From contig NZ_JARHUJ010000001.1 of assembly GCF_029223285.1 (NCBI RefSeq), forward strand, positions 186,001 to 250,000: DNA of 64,000 nucleotides, given 5' to 3'. The stretch comes from Paraflavitalea sp. CAU 1676. GTDB lineage: Bacteria; Bacteroidota; Bacteroidia; Chitinophagales; Chitinophagaceae. Below the pieces are notes generated by a model. That model made no database searches, had not been told where the DNA came from, and was given only the letters and a program-made list of their open reading frames with translations. Of the stretch, positions 26,121-33,919 are shown one piece after another; positions within the stretch are counted from its first letter, which is position 1; every line of letters starts with the position of its first letter. A program made the translations under genes and the position numbers.

Positions 26121-27323
26121 ATGACAAAGAAAAGATACTACTTCCTGGTAGCCTTACTGGGAGCACTAACTACCATTGCTCCTTTCTCGATCGATATGTA
26201 CCTGCCTGGCTTTACGGCCATCGCCAAAGACCTGCACAGCAATGTTGCAGAGGTCGCGTTATCGCTGTCCAGCTTTTTTGTGGGCATATCGTTGGGACAA
26301 TTATTATTTGGACCACTCATGGACCGTTTCGGCCGCAAACGGCCATTGTACATCGCGCTGATAGTTTACATTGGCGCCTCGCTCGCCTGCGCATATGCTA
26401 ATACACTCGATATGCTGGTAGCCGTGCGATTCATTCAGGCCCTCGGCGCTTGTGCTGCCACCGTGGCCGCCAACGCCATGGTACGTGATCTCTTTCCCGT
26501 AGAAGAAAATGCCAAAGTGTTTTCCATGCTGATGCTGATACTGGGTATCTCACCCATCATAGCACCTACAGCTGGAAGTTATATCACCTCCTTACTCGGA
26601 TGGCAGGCCGTATTCATCATACTTGCAGTGATCAGTACTATCATCCTCCTGGCCATCTACCTCGGCTTGCCCGAGAGTAGTCCGCCCGATCCCAACTACT
26701 CGCTCAAACCCGCCGCCATCATCAACAGCTACACCAGCGTATTGAAAGAGCCGGTATTCTATACATATACATTCACCGGCGCCATCGCTTTCGCCGGGCT
26801 CTTTGCTTTTCTTTCTGGTTCACCTTATTTGTACATGGAATTATTCAAATTGTCCGACCGTGCCTACGGGTTGGTATTCGCCCTGCTCGCCGGCGGACTC
26901 ATCCTCGCCAGCCAGATCAATCGCTTCCTGCTCAAGCGCTATAAAACGGAGCAGATCATCAACACCGCACTGATCAGTATGACCATCGCTGGTCTGTTGC
27001 TGATGCTGATCGTTTACAACAATTGGATTACCTTACCCGGCATGCTGCTCATGCAGTTCATCTACTTAAGTTGCCTGGGATATATATTGCCCAACTCATC
27101 GGCCATGGCCATGTCGCCCTTCACGAAAGGAGCGGGTAGTGCCTCTGCCCTGATGGGAGCCCTGCAAATGGGCATCGGAGCAGGCGTCAGCATATTGCTC
27201 AGCTTCCTGCAAAACGGTACCGCCCTGCCCATGGTAATAGTAATGGCCATATGTGCCCTGCTGGCATTACTGGTACTCTCCCTGGGCAGCCGCATGATTC
27301 GTTATAGACTCAGTGAAGGGTAG
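26121..27323 (+). CDS. MFS drug-resistance transporter, Bcr/CflA family
   Basis: 400 residues with about 12 transmembrane helices. The start PFSIDMYLPGFTAIAKDL and the following FFVGISLGQLLFGPLMDRFGRKRPL (motif A between TM2 and TM3) are diagnostic for the Bcr/CflA (DHA1) group, as are RFIQALGACAATVAANAMVRDLF and GISPIIAPTAGSYI. It is a proton-coupled exporter of drugs or metabolites; substrates cannot be predicted. Its stop lies 9 nt from the end of the convergent lipid kinase gene. Confidence 0.93.
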   Translation: MTKKRYYFLVALLGALTTIAPFSIDMYLPGFTAIAKDLHSNVAEVALSLSSFFVGISLGQLLFGPLMDRFGRKRPLYIALIVYIGASLACAYANTLDMLVAVRFIQALGACAATVAANAMVRDLFPVEENAKVFSMLMLILGISPIIAPTAGSYITSLLGWQAVFIILAVISTIILLAIYLGLPESSPPDPNYSLKPAAIINSYTSVLKEPVFYTYTFTGAIAFAGLFAFLSGSPYLYMELFKLSDRAYGLVFALLAGGLILASQINRFLLKRYKTEQIINTALISMTIAGLLLMLIVYNNWITLPGMLLMQFIYLSCLGYILPNSSAMAMSPFTKGAGSASALMGALQMGIGAGVSILLSFLQNGTALPMVIVMAICALLALLVLSLGSRMIRYRLSEG

Positions 27324-27332
27324 TAATGTAAG

Positions 27333-28247
27333 TCAGGTCTTCGAAGCCCCATCCGGAATGAGAAACTCCAGCACGCCCGCCTGCAGTTCTACGCTTACCC
27401 GCGCGGCATCTTCAAGACTGATCAGTTCATCGTCGGTATGCAGTAACGTGTCTTCTGTATTGATATTGATTTTGGTGCCTTTAACAGGAGGTATAGAAAA
27501 CACGGATTCACCCCCATCCATTTTTTGTTTGATCCAGTCGGCCAAAGCTGTCCGCTTATCTTCCGGAATCAGCACCACTTCAAATTGACCATCGCCTGGG
27601 TCCGCATCCGGCGATAGAACCAGGTTGGGTCCAATCGAGCGGCTGTTCATCACCTCTGCCAGTAAATAACGACCCGAGTGATCTGCATCATCGATCTCGA
27701 TATGATAATGTCGCGCCTCTGCCGATAGAATGATATGATGCAATTCTTCGAGCGCTGTCTGCATCGCTTTCTCCGGTGTGTCTTTCCGTTCCTTATCCAC
27801 CTTCTTCATCACTTTCATCAGTCGGGGAAAGATCCCATAACCAAAACCTTCCACCAGGAAATGCGTTTCAGGCAGCCCTTCAATCCTGCCGATATCATAC
27901 TTCTTCACTACCCCATTTTTCCAGGAACTGATGATCGCCTCATTCGGACCTTCAATGCCCAGCGACTTGGCAATATTATTCGCCGTGCCCAACGGCAAAA
28001 TCGCCACTGGTAGTTTCTTGTCCGAGAACTTGCGTTCCAGTAAGGTGAGGACCGCTTTTCGTATCGTACCATCACCACCTGCCACAGCGATCAGGTCGGT
28101 ATCTGGCTCAATTTTATCCCACCCTTTTTCTTTTGTGGACGAATATCTACATTCCCAGCCCGCTGCTTCAAAGAGTGGCGTCAGTTCCTTTTTCGTATGG
28201 TCTTCTTCGCCAGCTGTAGGATTATGCAGGAGTTTCACATATTTCAT
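27333..28247 (-). CDS. Diacylglycerol kinase-like lipid kinase (YegS/BmrU type)
   Basis: 304 residues from the ATG at 28247. A longer open frame running to 28643 is rejected because it would overlap most of a convincing gene on the other strand. LLHNPTAGEE starts the catalytic domain, followed by AVAGGDGTIRK (the GGDGT nucleotide-binding motif) and LPLGTANNIAKSLG. The C-terminal half is the usual lipid-kinase beta-sandwich domain. It phosphorylates diacylglycerol or a similar lipid at the inner membrane. Starts divergently from surE, about 80 nt apart. Confidence 0.9.
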   Translation of the reverse strand: MKYVKLLHNPTAGEEDHTKKELTPLFEAAGWECRYSSTKEKGWDKIEPDTDLIAVAGGDGTIRKAVLTLLERKFSDKKLPVAILPLGTANNIAKSLGIEGPNEAIISSWKNGVVKKYDIGRIEGLPETHFLVEGFGYGIFPRLMKVMKKVDKERKDTPEKAMQTALEELHHIILSAEARHYHIEIDDADHSGRYLLAEVMNSRSIGPNLVLSPDADPGDGQFEVVLIPEDKRTALADWIKQKMDGGESVFSIPPVKGTKININTEDTLLHTDDELISLEDAARVSVELQAGVLEFLIPDGASKT

Positions 28248-28328
28248 GGTGCTTGTTGTTGATGATATCGGTATCCTTAACAATAGCATACCACAATCGC
28301 CTGGCACAATTATGTTGAACCATACAGC

Positions 28329-29066
28329 ATGAGAATACTTGTAACCAACGACGATGGGATATACAGCCCGGGCATAGCGGCGCTGGCAAAAGTGGCCCTG
28401 CGCTTCGGGGAAGTACAGGTAGTAGCGCCCGATGTAGAACAATCCTCCATGGGGCATGCTATCACGGCCTCGCGGCCATTGTACTATAAGAAATCGCCTA
28501 TTACCTTCGAAGGACTCGATGCCTATCGGGTCAACGGAACACCAGCCGACTGTGTAGCCCTCGGCACCCATCTTTGGGCCAAAACAGATGTGGTATTGTC
28601 CGGCATCAACATGGGGCTCAATCTCGGCAATTCCATGTGGCATTCCGGCACACTGGCCGCCGCCAAACAGGCTGTCCTGTTAGGAATGAAGGGCATTGCC
28701 ATCAGCACGCCCGCCGGCAAAACCGAGCCCAACTTCGATAAACTGGCCCCTTATGTTGAAAAGGCGCTGGAAGCAGTAATAGAAAATCCGCACCTCAACC
28801 TCATTAATATCAACCTGCCGCCCGAACCCATCGGCCTGCAGTGGACACGTCAGTCCGTTCGCCTGTACGACGGCAAGATCGTACCCGGCATCGATCCCAT
28901 GGGGCGGAAACACTATTGGTTTACCGTCATCCCCCTCGAGCCTGCCGAAGAAGGAACAGACCGGTATGCCGTAGAAAACAGTTATGTGTCCATCACACCC
29001 CTTCGGCTCGACCTCACCAACGAAGCCGAGCTCACCAAAGCCCTGCAAACAAAGCCGGTCTCATAA
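28329..29066 (+). CDS. surE: SurE 5'/3'-nucleotidase
   Basis: 245 residues. The N-terminus MRILVTNDDGIYSPGI contains the metal-binding Asp-Asp pair, followed by VVAPDVEQSSMGHAIT (metal ligand Ser) and VNGTPADCVALG; the metal-ligand Asn of LSGINMGLNLG is also present. SurE is a divalent-metal-dependent phosphatase of nucleoside monophosphates linked to stationary-phase survival. Divergent from the lipid kinase gene. Confidence 0.96.
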   Translation: MRILVTNDDGIYSPGIAALAKVALRFGEVQVVAPDVEQSSMGHAITASRPLYYKKSPITFEGLDAYRVNGTPADCVALGTHLWAKTDVVLSGINMGLNLGNSMWHSGTLAAAKQAVLLGMKGIAISTPAGKTEPNFDKLAPYVEKALEAVIENPHLNLININLPPEPIGLQWTRQSVRLYDGKIVPGIDPMGRKHYWFTVIPLEPAEEGTDRYAVENSYVSITPLRLDLTNEAELTKALQTKPVS

Positions 29067-29319
29067 CTTTGTCTGTCGGATAGTCTTTTCCCGCGACAAA
29101 AGCCGGGAAATAATCGGCCAAAGCCCGTAAGGCCAATCTATTTTTGGCAGCTACCCAACGCTCCCATTCTAATTTTACGTATAAATTAACAGTTTCAGGA
29201 AGGCTCAAAACACAGCTGCATAGCCATATCCGCAATATTTGCTGTTGAAATCCCGTTCGGGATAAGGACGGTTCACATCTTGACGGACATGGTTAGCAAA
29301 CAAACAAATACGGGCTTAT

Positions 29320-29862
29320 TTGGCAAATAGTATTGCCGATATCGAGCTGATAAACGGTTGTATAAAGAACGACCGCCGGGCTCAGGAACAGTTGTATAAA
29401 CAGTTCTACGGGCCCATGGCGTCCATATGCCTGCGCTATACCCGTAACCAGGAAGATGCGATAGAAGTATTGCACAATGGTTTTCTCAAGGTGTACAAGA
29501 ACATGCATACCTACGATGCTGCAAGAGCATCACTCTACACCTGGATACGCAAGATCATTGTCAACACAGCCATCGACTTCATTCGCCAGCGGGAAAAATT
29601 CTATACCCGCATTGAACTGGAAAAGGCCGAAGAACCGGCGATCGACGCCGATGCGGTACAACGGATGAGCACGCAGGAATTATTACAATTGGTCAGAAAA
29701 CTATCGCCCGCCACACAGGGAGTCTTCAATCTCTACGTGGTGGAAGGATATAACCACCGGGAAATTGCCAGCTTGCTGGGCATTAGTGAAGGAACCAGCA
29801 AATGGCACCTGAGTGAAGCCCGAAAACAATTGCAACATTTATTACAAACCATGCAAGTGTAA
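29320..29862 (+). CDS. ECF RNA polymerase sigma factor (sigma-70 family)
   Basis: About 180 residues. Region 2 is ELINGCIKNDRRAQEQLYKQFYGPMASICLRY followed by TRNQEDAIEVLHNGFLKVYKN; region 4 is LSPATQGVFNLYVVEGYNHREIASLLGISEGTSKWHLSEARKQL, a clear helix-turn-helix. No in-frame ATG exists between the upstream stop and the conserved part, so the start is probably TTG at 29320. It is followed after 5 nt by a membrane/barrel protein that should regulate it, in the manner of Chitinophagaceae sigma/anti-sigma pairs. Confidence 0.92.
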   Translation: MANSIADIELINGCIKNDRRAQEQLYKQFYGPMASICLRYTRNQEDAIEVLHNGFLKVYKNMHTYDAARASLYTWIRKIIVNTAIDFIRQREKFYTRIELEKAEEPAIDADAVQRMSTQELLQLVRKLSPATQGVFNLYVVEGYNHREIASLLGISEGTSKWHLSEARKQLQHLLQTMQV

Positions 29863-29867
29863 CCGTA

Positions 29868-31412
29868 ATGAACGAACGACACGCATACGAAAAACACTTG
29901 GCAGAAAAACTGCAGAATCTGCCGCCCCCGGGTGAGGCAAACCAATCCTGGGAACAGATGAGGATCTTACTCGATGAGGAAATGCCACGCGGAGGAGGGA
30001 TGCCCATTCGCCGCAACTGGTGGTTATTGACTATTGCCGTCGGCGTAGTGTTTCTCGCCACCTGGCTATCGGGAGGTTCCTTCCTTGACAAAGAAAAAAC
30101 ACCCACCGTTGCACAGCAGGAGGCAACAACTCCTTCAGCAGCAAGGGTGCAGGCAACGCCGGCAACGACGCCCGCCAACACACCGGCCGTCGCTGATGGA
30201 CCCGAAGCCGGACAGGCCATCGGTACACCACAAGCCGCCGCCAGCCAGCCATCGTCTGTTGCTGCCGGTCAGCCGGGCAGCCCGGCCAACGCTCAGCCAT
30301 TGGCCGATCAGCCCGCTGCGTCGGATAAATCCCTTGCAGCCAATCCTAACAAGCCAGCCAGCGAAAGCACAGGCCGTGAAGCACCTGCCAACAAACAACG
30401 AAACCTCACCAGCAATCGTTACCAACCCAACGCCGATGAAGCAATAAGTACACACAAAAACGCTCGCACACAGAACCAAAGCAATAAAGACAAATTGAAG
30501 GATCGCCTTACCAGCGGTAAACAGCCACCAGTGCTCCTGTCGCCCGAACTGCTGTCGACAATCGTGCAGTCACCGGAAGATTACGCAACGCAACACCGGC
30601 CTGTGCTTGACCCTGCTACCACCATCGAGAAAGACTACGCAAGAAAGAAAGCAAAATTGCCGGCCGCTCCGGAACCAAAGCCGGCCGACAGAAGAAAGAG
30701 TTTCAAGACACAACAAATGGGCACCTTTTCACTGGGGTTCGGACTGCCGCTGGCATTCCCCCTAGGCGATCAGCAGGCCATGGGCTATAACATGTGGGCA
30801 GGGCACAATACCGCGTCCGATTATATGCCCTCGGCACACGTGCAATACCACATCACCAACAAGACCTTTTTGCAAACAGAAGCGCAGGTGGTTGCACCGC
30901 AGTACATAAGACCCACGATGCTCAGCTACAGCAGCAGGCAATCGGGCAGTAACTATGTATCAAATGCCATCTATGCACAAAAGCTGTACTATTTCAACAT
31001 TCCGGTAAGTATACACCATAGTCCCTTCCCGGGCTTTTATATGGGAACAGGTTTACAGTTTTCCTCCATGATCAGCGGGGTAGCGTTGACCGAAGAAAGG
31101 CGAGGTACAACCGGGGGCGGCACAGCCATACTGGTGAGTGAGAAATACAGCCGCTTCCGCAACGATACCCTGTCCGACAAATTGAACTCGAACGAGTTCA
31201 GGGTGCTCCTGGATGCCAATTATTACTTCAATCGATTCACGGTAGGCCTGCGTTACAACCAGGCGCTCAGTAATTACATCAGCGTACAGCCATCACCCGC
31301 AGCACCCTATTCATTCGAAAAGAACAGGGCATTGCTATTCTACCTCCGGTATAACCTATGGGAGGAAAAGAAGCGGGGAGCCAGTACAAAGTCGATGTTA
31401 TCGCTTAAATAA
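29868..31412 (+). CDS. Membrane-anchored protein with C-terminal outer-membrane beta-barrel (putative fused anti-sigma/barrel)
   Basis: 514 residues in three parts. Residues 1-47 are polar and probably cytosolic (EKHLAEKLQNLPPPGEANQSWEQM); residues 48-66 (NWWLLTIAVGVVFLATWL) form a transmembrane helix. Residues ~70-275 are an Ala/Pro/Gln/Lys-rich, disordered linker long enough to cross the periplasm. Residues ~280-514 alternate aromatic and polar residues (SAHVQYHITNKTFLQTEAQV, YFNIPVSIHHSPFPGFYMGTGLQF) like an OmpW/PorT-type beta-barrel. No signal-peptidase site is seen after the helix, so the protein may span both membranes. Gene order after a sigma factor suggests regulation of that sigma factor; this is inference. 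The 3' end overlaps the convergent mutL by 15 nt. Confidence 0.7.
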   Translation: MNERHAYEKHLAEKLQNLPPPGEANQSWEQMRILLDEEMPRGGGMPIRRNWWLLTIAVGVVFLATWLSGGSFLDKEKTPTVAQQEATTPSAARVQATPATTPANTPAVADGPEAGQAIGTPQAAASQPSSVAAGQPGSPANAQPLADQPAASDKSLAANPNKPASESTGREAPANKQRNLTSNRYQPNADEAISTHKNARTQNQSNKDKLKDRLTSGKQPPVLLSPELLSTIVQSPEDYATQHRPVLDPATTIEKDYARKKAKLPAAPEPKPADRRKSFKTQQMGTFSLGFGLPLAFPLGDQQAMGYNMWAGHNTASDYMPSAHVQYHITNKTFLQTEAQVVAPQYIRPTMLSYSSRQSGSNYVSNAIYAQKLYYFNIPVSIHHSPFPGFYMGTGLQFSSMISGVALTEERRGTTGGGTAILVSEKYSRFRNDTLSDKLNSNEFRVLLDANYYFNRFTVGLRYNQALSNYISVQPSPAAPYSFEKNRALLFYLRYNLWEEKKRGASTKSMLSLK

Positions 31413-33392
31413 CGTCTCGAGGTAATCGCGTTTGAATTCGATGTAGGTAGGGTTACCGCCCGCGGTAACATTCGCCTGTTTACACTTGAACAGGTCGTCG
31501 ATCAACGTTCTCATCTCTTTCTCAGTAAGTGAAGTGCCCGGCTTGATAGCCTGTTGCCAGGCCAGCGAACGGATCAGCTTTTCCCGTTTGGAAAATTTGA
31601 GATCACTGCTGAAATGCTTGAACTGCTCCAGCAGGTTCTCGATGATCATTTTTTCATTGCCCTGATCCAGGTCGGCAGGTGTCCCTTGGATTACGAAGGC
31701 TTGATTGCCGAAAGGCTCGATCAGGTAACCCAACTGGTTCAGATCGCTCATCAGCTCATTCATCAAAACGGCATCCTGTACAGAAAGCTGTAAGGTAACC
31801 GGGAACAGACTGCGTTGGGTGGCCATCGGCTTGTCAACGGCAGCCTGAACGAAGCGCTCATAAAGCACGCGCTCATGCGCCAATTGTTGGTGTACAAGGA
31901 TAAAACCTCGGTTGGTAGGAACGATAATATATAATTGGTGCAGCTGCGTAAGCGAAGCATGCTCGTGGATCGTCATCTCCATACGGGCCTGGCTGGGCAG
32001 CGAGAAAGGAGATCCAAACGAAGAAGGTCCACCCTGGTCGGTCGAAGAACCGGGATAGCCGCCAAGACTGCCGGCGCCGCTCTCCTCTTTTCTCAATTGA
32101 TCCAGCAGCGACTCGAATTTCTTGCCCCCCGATTGTTCCATGCCGGCTTGCTGATCGCCAAAGCCGGAGGAGGATCCTCCTGAAAAACCTTGTTTACTAC
32201 CAGTGCCCTCATAAAAATCCTTCCAGTTCTTCAGATCACTTTTGTTGGTAGGCTGAATGAAATGTGCCTGATGGCGCTCCGTAAAGTTCTTGAAGAGCGC
32301 AGAGGAGGAAGCGGCTTCTTTCTGGTCCTCGGTAAAAGGTTTATTGATGGCATCCAGTTGCTGAATGTTCGGGTCGAGGTCAAACTCCAGGGTAGGCGTA
32401 ACGCTGAACTGGGCCAGCGCATGTTTCACCGCAGCCTGCACAAAAGCATACACGATCTTCTCGTCCTCAAACTTGATCTCCTGCTTGGTGGGGTGAACGT
32501 TGATGTCCACCTGCGCCGGGTCGAGGTCGATGAAAAGCACATATAGCGGAAAGCTGTCGGCCGCGATCATTTCCTGGTAGGCGCTCATCACGGCGTGGTT
32601 CAGGTAGGGACTGCGGATGAAACGGTTATTAACGAAGAAATACTGGTCGCCCCGTGTTTTCTTCGACGTTTCGGGCTTACCTACAAAACCATAGATGTTG
32701 AGGTAGTCGGTCTTTTCCTGCACGTTCACCAGCTTGGCATTGTACTGGTTGCCCAGCACCTGCACGATGCGCTGCTTGAGCGTACCCTTCTCGAGGTGAA
32801 ACATCTCCTGCCCATTCGACGAAAGGGAAAAGAAGATATCGGGGAAAGACAAAGCCACCCGGATAAACTCGTCAACAATATGGCGCGTTTCGGCCGCATT
32901 GCTCTTGAGGAAGTTGCGCCGGGCGGGGATATTGAAGAACAGGTTCTTCATGGCGAAGCTGGTGCCGGTATTGGCCGCAATGGGCTCCTGCCGGGTCACC
33001 ATACTGTTCTCTACTTCAATATAAGTACCGGTTGTATCTTCAGCACGTTTGGTCTTCAGTTCTACTTGGGCAACGGCAGCGATAGAAGCCAGGGCTTCGC
33101 CGCGAAAACCCATGGTCCGTATCCGGAACAGGTCGTCGATCTGGTGGATCTTCGAAGTGGCGTGGCGCTCGAAGCACATCCGTGCATCGGTTTCGCTCAT
33201 GCCTTTACCGTTGTCGATCACCTGGATCAGCTGTTTGCCGGCGTCCTGGATCAACAAGCGGATTTCAGTGGCGCCTGCATCCACTGCATTTTCTAACAAC
33301 TCCTTCACCGCGCTGGCAGGGCGTTGGATAACCTCACCTGCAGCGATCTGGTTAGCAATATTATCGGGTAATAATTGAATAATGTCTGGCAA
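31398..33392 (-). CDS. mutL: DNA mismatch repair protein MutL
   Basis: 664 residues. The N-terminal GHKL ATPase is complete: IANQIAAGEVIQRPASAVKELLENAVDAGA, IQVIDNGKGM and TMGFRGEALASIAAVA; transducer domain GDQYFFVNNRFIRSP. The C-terminal dimerisation domain has degenerate endonuclease motifs: where the DQHA-x2-E-x4-E signature is expected the sequence is HQQLAHERVLYE, the ACR-type Cys is replaced (AWQQAIKPG), and CPHGRP reads TAGGNPTY. The start is TTG at 33392: there is a stop codon in frame upstream and an AAGGAG Shine-Dalgarno 8 nt before the TTG. It acts with MutS in mismatch repair. Confidence 0.96.
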   Translation of the reverse strand: MPDIIQLLPDNIANQIAAGEVIQRPASAVKELLENAVDAGATEIRLLIQDAGKQLIQVIDNGKGMSETDARMCFERHATSKIHQIDDLFRIRTMGFRGEALASIAAVAQVELKTKRAEDTTGTYIEVENSMVTRQEPIAANTGTSFAMKNLFFNIPARRNFLKSNAAETRHIVDEFIRVALSFPDIFFSLSSNGQEMFHLEKGTLKQRIVQVLGNQYNAKLVNVQEKTDYLNIYGFVGKPETSKKTRGDQYFFVNNRFIRSPYLNHAVMSAYQEMIAADSFPLYVLFIDLDPAQVDINVHPTKQEIKFEDEKIVYAFVQAAVKHALAQFSVTPTLEFDLDPNIQQLDAINKPFTEDQKEAASSSALFKNFTERHQAHFIQPTNKSDLKNWKDFYEGTGSKQGFSGGSSSGFGDQQAGMEQSGGKKFESLLDQLRKEESGAGSLGGYPGSSTDQGGPSSFGSPFSLPSQARMEMTIHEHASLTQLHQLYIIVPTNRGFILVHQQLAHERVLYERFVQAAVDKPMATQRSLFPVTLQLSVQDAVLMNELMSDLNQLGYLIEPFGNQAFVIQGTPADLDQGNEKMIIENLLEQFKHFSSDLKFSKREKLIRSLAWQQAIKPGTSLTEKEMRTLIDDLFKCKQANVTAGGNPTYIEFKRDYLETLFKR

Positions 33393-33400
33393 TCTACAGT

Positions 33401-33406
33401 CTCCTT
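33401..33406 (-). promoter_or_regulatory. Shine-Dalgarno deciding the mutL TTG start
   Basis: On the minus strand AAGGAG lies 8 nt before TTG. This is the best reason to accept the non-ATG start, since no in-frame ATG precedes the conserved N-terminus. Confidence 0.75.
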
Positions 33407-33470
33407 ATTTGGTCGCGAAAATACGGGAATAATTTGTGGGAGAGAGGCGCTACTCCAATGGTGCCACCCT

Positions 33471-33507
33471 ATAAAAAGAAAAAAGGGTCCGAATAGAAAT
33501 TCGACCC
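33471..33507 (-). terminator. Orphan intrinsic terminator, minus strand
   Basis: Minus-strand stem GGGTCGAAT / ATTC-G-GACCC (one bulge) is followed by TTTTTTCTTTTT, an excellent U-tract. It lies upstream of mutL, so it must end a minus-strand transcript arising in the 33510-33900 gap, where no convincing gene is visible. Confidence 0.7.
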
Positions 33508-33919
33508 CGTCTTAGTCCAATATCCTATGAAAAACCGATTAGGTATATCCAACCGGCGTGCCAATTAATTTTAAACAGGAAACACGCTCCGGACGGCCAA
33601 AACCGTTCCCATTCCCGGACAGTTTTTCTTTAAACTGGAAACGGTGCTATTTTCCACGCCTAGGGTCCCCACTCAACCCAACTTCAAATTTGCACCCGCT
33701 GCGCCAGCCCCCTCACCTCATACCCCTACAGCCACCACCCCAACCCCCCAAATGCAGGTATCTGCACGTTCCGCGATCACAATCCGCGAGATTAAAATTC
33801 CATCCCTTACAAGCTCGCACAGAAGGTTAAAATTCAGGCGTAGAGCCACTCCGTTCATCCCTTTTGTGGGTGAATCTTCTTAATTTCAGCGGCTAAATTC
33901 GCTTTTTAAGATCATCATC
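33508..33919. other. Intergenic region with C-tracts; possible minus-strand RNA
   Basis: No convincing gene. The plus strand carries four C-tracts (33708-33712, 33723-33726, 33738-33741, 33744-33749), so the minus strand has four G-runs able to form a G-quadruplex with loops of about 2, 11 and 10 nt. Plus-strand frames at 33558-33883 are Pro/Thr-rich by composition and are not called. It must contain the promoter of the GH3 fusion gene. Confidence 0.4.

Noticed and set aside
28248-28643. Upstream extension of the lipid kinase frame
   Set aside because: It would run opposite most of surE, whose motifs are clear; the conserved N-terminus begins at the ATG at 28247.
29032-29235. 67-codon minus-strand frame overlapping the end of surE
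   Set aside because: No recognisable content; overlaps a certain gene.
33558-33883. Pro/Thr/His-rich plus-strand frames
   Set aside because: The composition is dictated by the C-tracts in this gap; no conserved content, and the opposite-strand terminator argues for a different transcript.
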